Source: Nostoc sphaeroides
Lineage (GTDB): Bacteria > Cyanobacteriota > Cyanobacteriia > Cyanobacteriales > Nostocaceae
Assembly (NCBI RefSeq): GCF_003443655.1
Contig: NZ_CP031941.1
Coordinates: 801,501-865,500, forward strand
Reading direction: 5' to 3'
DNA: 64,000 bases
The notes beneath the pieces are model-generated. The model saw nothing but the letters and a program-made list of their open reading frames with translations. It made no database searches and was not told the DNA's origin. This document shows positions 37,897 to 45,369 of the stretch, piece after piece; the first letter of the stretch is position 1, and every line of letters starts with the position of its first letter. The position numbers and the translations under genes were made by a program.

Positions 37897-38685
37897 ATGA
37901 AGCGGATAATCAGAAAAGCCTTTACTTTGCTGTCAGTATACTACGCCTATATGGTTGAGTATCGAGCAGAGCTAATCTTATGGGTTTTGGCTGGCTCTTT
38001 GCCGATTATCCTTATGGGTATCTGGATACAGGCAGCACAAGGCGGGCAGTTTGGGCTATCACCTGTGGATTTTGCTCGTTATTTTATCACAGTTTTCATA
38101 GTTAGGCAATTAACAGTTGCTTGGGTAATTTGGGACTTTGAAAGAGAGGTAGTGGAAGGCAAGCTTTCGCCCAAGTTGCTACAACCACTCGACCCAGTAT
38201 GGCATCATGTTGCGGGTCATATTTCTGAAAGATTTGCTCGGCTAACCTTTGCTTTTCTATTAGTGGGATTGTTTTTTATTCTTTATCCCCAAGCTTTTTG
38301 GTTGCCAAGTTTGAGTAGATTTTTGCTGTTTATATTGGCGGTAATGCTAGCTTTTGCTTTGCGGTTTACGATTCAATACACCTTTGCTATGTTCGCCTTT
38401 TGGACAGAACGGGCTAGCGCTTTAGAAAATTTTTGGTTGTTATTTTATCTATTTTTATCTGGTTTGATAGCACCTTTAGAGGTCTTTCCAGAACCTGTGC
38501 AGAAAATAGTGATGTTTACGCCTTTTCCCTATTTGATTGATTTTCCTGCGAGTCTTTTGGTAGGGCTACCCGTGGATATAGGGCGGGGATTTGCGTCAAT
38601 GGTGGGATGGATATTAGTGTTTTTGGGTGCGAATCGCTTTCTTTGGCGTGCAGGTTTAAAGCGCTACTCTGGGATGGGAGCTTAA
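37897..38685 (+). CDS. ABC-2 type transporter, permease protein
   Basis: A 262-residue membrane protein with six predicted helices, starting MKRIIRKAFTLLSVYYAYMVEYRAELILW. The pattern fits the ABC-2 permease family that pairs with the upstream ATPase. Cyanobacterial versions are often encoded with a second ABC-2 permease; none is found here, so it may homodimerise or have a partner elsewhere. Substrate unknown. GGAAG lies upstream of the ATG. Confidence 0.82.
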   Translation: MKRIIRKAFTLLSVYYAYMVEYRAELILWVLAGSLPIILMGIWIQAAQGGQFGLSPVDFARYFITVFIVRQLTVAWVIWDFEREVVEGKLSPKLLQPLDPVWHHVAGHISERFARLTFAFLLVGLFFILYPQAFWLPSLSRFLLFILAVMLAFALRFTIQYTFAMFAFWTERASALENFWLLFYLFLSGLIAPLEVFPEPVQKIVMFTPFPYLIDFPASLLVGLPVDIGRGFASMVGWILVFLGANRFLWRAGLKRYSGMGA

Positions 38686-38840
38686 ATAATTTAACATTCA
38701 ACTAAAAAAATACCATCCAATGATTTGGCTAAGTACAGCTTTGCGTCAAACCGTGCAGAATTGAGGGTGATGAAAGGCAGAGGGTAGGCAAAGGTTTAAT
38801 ATGTGGCAATTTTTCGTAACGAAATTTATAAAAATATCTA

Positions 38841-39125
38841 CTAAGTTGAGGAAGTTTGAATACTACTGATAAGTCCACGCAATTCGTCTAAAGTATTTAG
38901 CGTCTTAAATCTTCGCATAATTACCTCTAGTTGCTCTAAATCATTAATTTGAGAGATTTCTGGCATTAATTCTAATCCCTCAGTGCCAAATTTTATCTCC
39001 AAAAGCAGTTCAATGGTCAATAGCCTCTCCTCTTGTATCGCTTTTTCCCGTGCCTCGTGGAAACTTTTCTGATATGCCTCTTGGAAAATTTCCTGATAAA
39101 AGAAAGATTTCTCGAACACTGACAT
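38841..39125 (-). pseudogene. C-terminal fragment of an Rpn-family nuclease protein
   Basis: A 94-residue frame corresponding only to the C-terminal region of the adjacent Rpn-family protein. The block LLTIELLLEIKFGTEGLELMPEISQINDLEQLEVI is closely similar to the LGIELALEIKFGAEGLQLMPEISQISDLDRLKAI block in the gene at 39164-40084. It lacks the nuclease domain. It may be a remnant of a tandem duplication or a small expressed protein. Confidence 0.6.
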
Positions 39126-39163
39126 ATCTCACCTCATGATTTGCCAAACTCAAAGAAGTTCCA

Positions 39164-40084
39164 TTAGTTGATAAATTGCCGTAATTCATCTAGAGTATTC
39201 ACGCTCTTAATTCCCTGCTGAATTGCTTTTAATCTATCTAAATCTGAAATTTGAGAGATTTCTGGCATCAGTTGCAATCCCTCAGCACCAAATTTTATCT
39301 CCAAAGCGAGTTCAATACCTAAAAGCATCCCTTCTCGCTGTCCTTCTTGCCGTCCTTCTTGCCGTCCTTCTTGGCGCCCTTCTCGCCGTCCTTCTTGCCG
39401 TCCTTCTTGCCGTCCTCGTTGTTCGCCCTCTTTCAAAATTTGCTGATACCAGGGAGATTCGCGTAACACTGCCATATCCCACCTCATGATTTGCTGAACT
39501 AAAGCGCTGTCTAATACGAAGGTAGCAAAAAAAGCCATAACAATTTCTAACTGGCTCAATTGCTCATCGGCGCGGAGAATTTGCAATGCCCGTTGCACAG
39601 TGGATTCTTCTGCGCCTCCTTTGAGAATTGGGACAAAAGGAAGCAAGGAAGGAACAGGTTGAGTAAAAGCGATTTCCACATCGACTTCCCAAAGGTTGAT
39701 AACGCGGTAGTCTTGACGCGCCTGTAAACCTGCAAATTGTGATTCATAGCTAGTGGGAATTTCAACATCACTTTCTTTGAGGATGTTAACTAGTACCGGA
39801 TAGGTGGGCAAATTGTACTTTTCTTCTGCCAGTGCTGCATAAGCCCGCATCCGTTTGGGCATTTCAGCTTTGTAGCGTAATTGTAACTCGTTGAGTACGA
39901 TAAATTCGCCATATTGGGGACTGGTGGCGCGGACTAAGACATCACTCTCACGGCTAATCCACTGGAATTCGGAGTTGATAATTTCTCCGCATACAATATC
40001 GGGAATTTGTGTTACCCATTTTACCCAATTTTCGGGTGCGAGGCTGATTAATCGCTTGGTGCTAATATCTGCTGCTTTAGCCAT
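39164..40084 (-). CDS. Rpn-family PD-(D/E)XK nuclease / transposase-like protein
   Basis: A 306-residue protein of the Rpn (recombination-promoting nuclease, PDDEXK-family transposase) group. The N-terminal domain carries VCGEIINSEFQWISRESDVLVRATSPQYGEFIVLNELQLRYK, with the Asp and the E-x-Q catalytic positions of the family. An RQEG-type low-complexity linker (seven 12-bp tandem DNA units, 39339-39422) leads to a short C-terminal helical module. These genes are numerous in cyanobacteria and variable in copy number. Their cellular role is uncertain; E. coli Rpn proteins are DNA endonucleases. Confidence 0.8.
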   Translation of the reverse strand: MAKAADISTKRLISLAPENWVKWVTQIPDIVCGEIINSEFQWISRESDVLVRATSPQYGEFIVLNELQLRYKAEMPKRMRAYAALAEEKYNLPTYPVLVNILKESDVEIPTSYESQFAGLQARQDYRVINLWEVDVEIAFTQPVPSLLPFVPILKGGAEESTVQRALQILRADEQLSQLEIVMAFFATFVLDSALVQQIMRWDMAVLRESPWYQQILKEGEQRGRQEGRQEGRREGRQEGRQEGRQEGQREGMLLGIELALEIKFGAEGLQLMPEISQISDLDRLKAIQQGIKSVNTLDELRQFIN

Positions 40085-40213
40085 AAGGGATGTAGATAAG
40101 CATAGTTGTAGTTTATGGCTAAAGTGGCGATATCTACTATAGGTTACGCCTATGCACTGATGTATTTTGCTTCTTATTTTATCCAGCAGAATCCAGGAGT
40201 CAGGAGCCAGAAT

Positions 40214-41938
40214 TCAGAATTGAATTATCGGTATTGTCTTAAACTTTTCTGGCGTCCCCAAAGAATAATCTTCTAACTTAAAATCAGCAAAAGGCTTCTT
40301 TTCTAACCTATCCCGTAATGCTTCATCGAGAATTACACCTGGTGATTGTTTTTTAACACCAATGATTATAATACTTCTCTGATATTTAGTTAAATCCTGA
40401 TTTGCCTGACAATCACTCCGTTGAAATTGTCCCAAATTTAATATATGATAGCTTTTGACGCTTGGTGTATTAATAAATATTTTTTTTACTAATAATTGTA
40501 TTTGTTTAGAACGTTCTAGAGCCATTCGCTGTTGAACTTCTATATTACCTTTACAAGAAATGCCTACAGAAATAATCTCACTAGGGTCTTGCATTATATT
40601 CTGTATACCTTCTTGTTCTAAGCTCAACTTTAAAAGGTCAAGACTAATAATTTCATCATTATATTTAATTTGAAAATTACTACCTAAAAGCCATTTATAT
40701 TCTACTGATAAAACAGCTATATTAAATTCGGCTACCCTCCCCTGACTATCCCTACCTTCTTGATAAGGAAAATAATCAATATTACCTTTTTTTTCTGGGG
40801 ATTGCCCATAATTTTGCCTTACAGAAAATTTTGATGTCCGTGTTGCTAAAGCGACTATACTAATTAATCCTAATATAACTAGCAGCGCTGCAAAAAATTT
40901 CAGTAGTGGTACTTCTTCTGGCTGTTTCTGTGGAGCAAAGGAAGTTTTAGTAATTTGTGGTGGCAATCTCTCGATGTTACAATTATCTAATAAATTAGGA
41001 TTTTCAGCCGTAGTTTCTATTAGTTGGGTTTCAATTTCTTCTAGGCGTTGTAAAATTTCCTGAGTATTGGCAGGACGCTTTTCTATATCGGGTGCTGTGA
41101 GCCAATCAATTAAATTCAATAGTAAGGGTGAGATGTGCATAGCATGATTTTGCCAGTTCAATAAATTTTGCTGCACATCATACATATCTAAAGGATGGTA
41201 TCCCGTGAGTAAAAATACAAATGTGCGCCCCAAGGCAAAGAAATCTGATTGCGGTACTGCTTGAGCATTCATTTGTTCTGGAGCGCTGTAGCCAGATGAC
41301 ATCAGTGCTGTCATACCGTCGCCGTTGTTAAGTTTGTCTGGATAGGTTCTATCAATTTCAGTGGCAGTGCCAAAATCAATTAGTACCAAATTCCCCCAAC
41401 CCTTCCCAAGGGGGGATCGAATCATAATATTAGATGGCTTAATATCTCGATGTAAGTACTGTTTACTATGCACTAAATCCAAAATTTCTACCAATTGTTT
41501 TAACCAGGCTATAGCTTGTTCCTGCGAAATAGGATAATTCTGCTGCTGCTTTAGCCACTGTTCTAAGTTGTATCCACCAATTTTTTCCATTGCAATGCAA
41601 TGCAACACTAAACCATTTCGGGTTTGATATTGGAAGTAACTATCTTCTTTGGGAATGCCGGGATGCAAGAAGTGTCCTAATACGGTTACTTCTTGCTGAA
41701 ATAGTTCTACTGCTTTGGTGTCGCCTGATAAATCCTCTTTGAGTATCTTGAGAATTTTAGGGGTATCTTGTTCATAAGCTTCATAAACTTTACTAAACCC
41801 TGTTTTGTCACTTAACAGGCTCGTCACCCGATAACGCCCTAGCAATTCCAAATGGGAACCACAACTTTGACAAAAGCGGTTTTGATGATTATCCGGGTGA
41901 TTTGGTTTAGGGCAAACGGGATTGATGCAAAGGCTCAT
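40214..41938 (-). CDS. Zinc-ribbon Ser/Thr protein kinase with membrane anchor
   Basis: A 574-residue protein. An N-terminal four-Cys zinc ribbon (Cys4, 9, 23, 26) is followed by a Hanks-type kinase domain (about 35-310): Lys64, Glu83, HRDIKPSN (163-170), DFG (188-190) and APE (219-221). After a linker there is one membrane helix (FFAALLVILGLISIVALAT), then about 190 residues. Part of this tail (IISVGISCKGNIEVQQRMALERSKQIQLLV) weakly resembles an OmpA-type domain. This arrangement would place a sensor outside the membrane and the kinase inside. The substrate is unknown. Confidence 0.87.
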   Translation of the reverse strand: MSLCINPVCPKPNHPDNHQNRFCQSCGSHLELLGRYRVTSLLSDKTGFSKVYEAYEQDTPKILKILKEDLSGDTKAVELFQQEVTVLGHFLHPGIPKEDSYFQYQTRNGLVLHCIAMEKIGGYNLEQWLKQQQNYPISQEQAIAWLKQLVEILDLVHSKQYLHRDIKPSNIMIRSPLGKGWGNLVLIDFGTATEIDRTYPDKLNNGDGMTALMSSGYSAPEQMNAQAVPQSDFFALGRTFVFLLTGYHPLDMYDVQQNLLNWQNHAMHISPLLLNLIDWLTAPDIEKRPANTQEILQRLEEIETQLIETTAENPNLLDNCNIERLPPQITKTSFAPQKQPEEVPLLKFFAALLVILGLISIVALATRTSKFSVRQNYGQSPEKKGNIDYFPYQEGRDSQGRVAEFNIAVLSVEYKWLLGSNFQIKYNDEIISLDLLKLSLEQEGIQNIMQDPSEIISVGISCKGNIEVQQRMALERSKQIQLLVKKIFINTPSVKSYHILNLGQFQRSDCQANQDLTKYQRSIIIIGVKKQSPGVILDEALRDRLEKKPFADFKLEDYSLGTPEKFKTIPIIQF

Positions 41939-42214
41939 GAGTGGGGAGTGGGGGGAGTTAGGAGTTAGGAGTTAGGAGTAGAGACGCGATTAATCGCGTC
42001 TGTACAAAAGTTAGGAGTTAGGAGTGGGATACAAGGGGACAAAAGGTGAGAACTTGCAACAAGTCTTTCCCAATGCCCAATGCCCAATACTTCGACTCCT
42101 TTCGACTTCGCTCAAGGCAAGTCGCTCAGTACAAGTGCCCAATGCCCTTAGACATCACTCCTATTAATTCTTCTGTTGCTGTATGATAATCCCGTCCAAT
42201 AATTATGAGATTTT
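41939..42214. repeat. Intergenic STRRs and dispersed repeats
   Basis: This gap holds a heptamer array AGTTAGG (41957-41979 and 42009-42027), an AGACGCGATTAATCGCGTCT hairpin between the two parts, a short CCAATGC array (42071-42089), and a CTTCGACTTCGCTCAAGG-type dispersed repeat (42089-42142). Confidence 0.75.
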
Positions 42215-43054
42215 CTATCTGTGTTCTGCCAAGAAAGCTGCTACAGTTTGGTTAAATGGCTCTGGTTGTGTCAAAAACGGCCAATGGTTGCCGGGAACTT
42301 GACAGATGCGTAAGTTTTTAAGATAGGTTTTGTATGGTTGAATTTGCCAATTTTGGCGGTTCAATCCTTGTTCTGGCTGAACGAACATGGCAGGGGTGTT
42401 AAGGGGAATTGTAAAACCAGGCACTTGCATTACTGCTTCAAAAATGCCATCGCGGGCGGCTACGGTAAATTTGCTGCCCCAACTACCATCGAGTTTTTGT
42501 TCTATTCCTGCTTGGAAGACTTGCTGCTGGAAGGAACTCCATCCTTGATATTGCTTTAACTGCTGTGCTTGTTGTTCGGCTTCTTCATAACTGGCAAAGG
42601 GGCCCATGCTTTTGAGAAAAGGCAAGAAGCGATACAGCATGGGAAAAGTTACCCTGAAAAGGCTGGGCATTTTCCAGATGAAAATTGGATCGACTAGAAT
42701 TATACTTCGCAAACGCTTTGGGTTTTGCCTTGCCCAGATGGCGGCTAATTTCCCTGTCCACGAATGACTTACAATATGGGCAAAAGTCCATCCCAGATGA
42801 TCCATGAGTGCTTCGAGGTCTGCGATCGCACTTTCAAAGCTATAATCTCTCTCAGGCTTACTACTTTGCCCATGTCCGCGCATATCTGGTGCAACTATGT
42901 GGTAGTCTGCCGCTAGGTAATCTCCTAAACTAGACCATACTAGAGCATGGTCGCCTAAGCCGTGTAACAGTAGTAAGGGTTCTTGCCCTTGGTTCCACTC
43001 TAAGTAAGAAAGTTGAATATCAGGCTTTGATAATGTTTGACGTACAGGCATCAT
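42215..43054 (-). CDS. Alpha/beta hydrolase
   Basis: A 279-residue alpha/beta-hydrolase fold protein. The oxyanion-hole region is LLLHGLGDHALVW, and the nucleophile elbow reads VSHSWTGKLA (S-H-S-W-T instead of the usual G-x-S-x-G). The catalytic His is probably in VPGNHWPFL near the C-terminus. The substrate cannot be read from sequence. The neighbouring genes give no pathway context. Confidence 0.83.
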   Translation of the reverse strand: MMPVRQTLSKPDIQLSYLEWNQGQEPLLLLHGLGDHALVWSSLGDYLAADYHIVAPDMRGHGQSSKPERDYSFESAIADLEALMDHLGWTFAHIVSHSWTGKLAAIWARQNPKRLRSIILVDPIFIWKMPSLFRVTFPMLYRFLPFLKSMGPFASYEEAEQQAQQLKQYQGWSSFQQQVFQAGIEQKLDGSWGSKFTVAARDGIFEAVMQVPGFTIPLNTPAMFVQPEQGLNRQNWQIQPYKTYLKNLRICQVPGNHWPFLTQPEPFNQTVAAFLAEHR

Positions 43055-43169
43055 TGCACATCCACCAATGAAGAGATTGTTTCGCGTTTATATATTACTG
43101 CCAAAGAAGATGCACGCGCCCAGATGGGACTTGACAGCTATAACCAAGCCTTGTAAGTTATTCCCAATC

Positions 43170-44090
43170 TCAACTTTTATCATAGGTCAAATTACCTCGA
43201 TGCGATCGCGCATTTGGAGTCAGAGTAATTAAATCGTCAATATTACGTTTCATTGTCTCGCAAATCGCATCTAGAGGTAAGTCGTTAGGATCATAACCAA
43301 AGGGATTTTCTATCTCCAAACCGATGGCTTCAATACCAAATACTGTAAAACCAACGAAAGCAGAAATTAAACCTGTCCACCAACCCAAAGTCTGCACTAT
43401 TTGAAATGGGAACAGGAAACAATATAGTAACAATAATTGCTTTAGATGAATGGAATAAGCTAATGGCATAGGTGTTTTTAAAATACGTTCGCAAGCACCT
43501 AAATTATCCACAAGATTATTCAATAATTCTTGCATAGATGTTAACTGGTAGCTATTAAGGCAATTGCGATGATACTGCTCCTGTAAATAATCTCCTATCC
43601 AAAAAGCAACCTCTATGGGGGGATTATTCATAATCTTCAGTTTTATATACTTACTAGATGGCATTAAATCTTCTAACTCGCTATTAACTGTTTCTCCCCG
43701 CAAATGTAATTTAGTTGTCACAGCAAAAGCTACCAATAAATTTAGGGCTGTAATTTTATTCTCTTTATCTTCTGGTGAAATTTCGTCAATTGATACCCAA
43801 ATTTGCCGAGCCAAATTTCGGATGTTATTTACTAGAGAACCCCAGCATTTTCTCCCTTCCCAAAATCTCTCATAAGCAGTATTGGTGCGAAATACAAGTA
43901 ACAAACCTAAAACAATACTAGGAATAACACTTCCTAAAATAGGTTGGGATACAGGTATTTTAAAATGGTAAAGTAGAGAAATTAAAAAACCGAAAGCTCC
44001 ACACCATAAAACATGTTTGTAAATTGCTTTCAGGACTGAACCTTTAAGTTGTAATTTTAGCCGTAGCCATGTGAGTTTTTCGGCTGTCAT
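43170..44090 (-). CDS. Bestrophin-family anion channel
   Basis: A 306-residue membrane protein of the bestrophin/UPF0187 family. The conserved block LLVFRTNTAYERFWEGRKCWGSLVNNIRN is clear, as are ELLNNLVDNLGACERILKTPMPLAYSIHLKQLL and the C-terminal ENPFGYDPNDLPLDAIC. Family members form pentameric chloride/bicarbonate channels; in photosynthetic organisms they sit in thylakoid or plasma membranes and influence proton-motive force or bicarbonate supply. Confidence 0.9.
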   Translation of the reverse strand: MTAEKLTWLRLKLQLKGSVLKAIYKHVLWCGAFGFLISLLYHFKIPVSQPILGSVIPSIVLGLLLVFRTNTAYERFWEGRKCWGSLVNNIRNLARQIWVSIDEISPEDKENKITALNLLVAFAVTTKLHLRGETVNSELEDLMPSSKYIKLKIMNNPPIEVAFWIGDYLQEQYHRNCLNSYQLTSMQELLNNLVDNLGACERILKTPMPLAYSIHLKQLLLLYCFLFPFQIVQTLGWWTGLISAFVGFTVFGIEAIGLEIENPFGYDPNDLPLDAICETMKRNIDDLITLTPNARSHRGNLTYDKS

Positions 44091-44133
44091 GTAGTCACCC
44101 TAAGAGAATATTTAGTGAACCGATAGATAAATA

Positions 44134-44458
44134 ACTATAGTAATAGCACAATTGACATGGGGTACAACATTACATCACCAGGTGTAGGGGCTTGTCTTTG
44201 CCCATTGGTGTCAACTTAAGCTAAAACCCTTTTTGAACCTCGTTTCCAGCCAGAGTCGGGAAATGCACATCATTGCGGCTCTCTGCCGCAAGTCTTGAGG
44301 CGGAGCCTCTAGGACGGCATTCCCAGTCGGAGCAGGGGAACGAGACAACGAGACAATATCTAAAATCTGGTTCTAGGCTGGCTTTCACGTTAAGTTGACA
44401 CCTATGGGCAAAGACAAGCCCCTACGCGTGTACCTCACGTAAACGAGAATCGCTATAT
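44134..44458. mobile_element. MITE-like repeat, family F2, copy B
   Basis: GGTGTAGGGGCTTGTCTTTG and CCCATTGGTGTCAACTTAAG on the left are mirrored by GTTAAGTTGACACCTATGGG and CAAAGACAAGCCCCTACGCG on the right. The right end, GTGTACCTCACGTAAACGAG, is shared with copy A at 10570-10879. Its last bases (TATAG on the minus strand) contain the stop codon of the VOC gene. The left boundary is approximate. Confidence 0.75.
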
Positions 44459-44851
44459 GTCTTTTTTGTTGGTAGTCTCAAAACGTTGAATTTCAATTAA
44501 ATAACCACTAGGGTCGCGTAAAAAACAGTGGTAAATGTTGTACTTTTCGTTTAATGTAGGTGGTTTTTCAAATTCAACGCCACGTTCTTTGAGATATTCA
44601 AACCACTCATCTACCTGCTGTGTTACCAACGTAAAAATGACACTTGATTGCTTGTTGGCTGGAGGAGTTGATATTTCGCTTGTTTGACACAAACCTAAGT
44701 ATCCAGAACCACTGACAGTATAAATCAGACAGGTTCCTTGATCAAGCCATAACTCCAAACCGAGTTTTTGTTCGTAGAATTCTCTAGATGCATTGAGATT
44801 ATGAGTATAAAAGAAGCTAATTTGCTGGTCGATTTGCGGATGAACAGACAT
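44453..44851 (-). CDS. VOC-superfamily (glyoxalase-like) protein
   Basis: A 132-residue protein with the two beta-alpha-beta-beta-beta modules of the vicinal oxygen chelate fold: SFFYTHNLNASREFYEQKLGLEL, then CFLRDPSGYLIEIQRFE with the metal-type Glu. Likely roles are a small-molecule lyase, dioxygenase or binding protein. The C-terminal residue and stop codon come from the end of the adjacent F2 repeat. Confidence 0.83.
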   Translation of the reverse strand: MSVHPQIDQQISFFYTHNLNASREFYEQKLGLELWLDQGTCLIYTVSGSGYLGLCQTSEISTPPANKQSSVIFTLVTQQVDEWFEYLKERGVEFEKPPTLNEKYNIYHCFLRDPSGYLIEIQRFETTNKKDI

Positions 44852-44930
44852 AAATACATTTGAGTATATACCCTAACGACATCTGGCGATCGCATAGGTC
44901 AAAATTGATTGATGTTAGAAACCTGTTACT

Positions 44931-44959
44931 ACTCCAGATGCGCTTAAGGCATCTGGAGT
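44931..44959 (+). terminator. Intrinsic terminator with no obvious upstream gene
   Basis: ACTCCAGATGC pairs with GCATCTGGAGT (11 bp) around GCTTAAG, followed by TTCTTTTT. This is a textbook plus-strand terminator, but the gene to its left is on the minus strand, so the transcript it ends is not identified. Confidence 0.7.
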
Positions 44960-45112
44960 TTCTTTTTGGAAAAAGCGATGTCTACAACGGGCTGCGCCTG
45001 TACGTCTAAGCTGTTACGCAAATAATATTGTACATTTACCTGATGACTCTTGACGGTTGACTGATGACCGATAACCGTCAACCGTCAACGATTATAAAGA
45101 ATGTTTATATAA

Positions 45113-45256
45113 TTTAGACGCATATCAGCTTACCACTACCGACTGTTTGACCGTTACAATCGGTCTATAGCTAGTCTAGGCGTCTTAGGTGACGATCGCC
45201 GCAGATGGAAACCAAATCAATTTAGCGATGAACTATGGGGTTGCGTAAGTCAATAA
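45113..45256 (+). pseudogene. Fragment of an Rpn-family nuclease gene
   Basis: A 47-codon open stretch reads SAYHYRLFDRYNRSIASLGV and continues VLGDDRRRWKPNQFSDELWGC before a stop. This matches the pattern YRLFDRY.R.V.SLAVLGD...W.P.QF.Y.LWGC of PDDEXK-transposase (Rpn) proteins. It lacks a start, the catalytic core and the C-terminus, so it is a gene relic. Confidence 0.55.
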
Positions 45257-45369
45257 TTATTACAAAATACTAAATAATTTTTGGGAATATCACCCAAGCT
45301 AATTAAAAGGTTTACGCCGAATGGATATTTTAATAGAATAATCTCATCAAAAGATTCGCAGAAACATAA

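Noticed and set aside
39339..39422. CRISPR-like regular array
   Set aside because: Units are contiguous 12-bp coding repeats without spacers, inside the Rpn gene.
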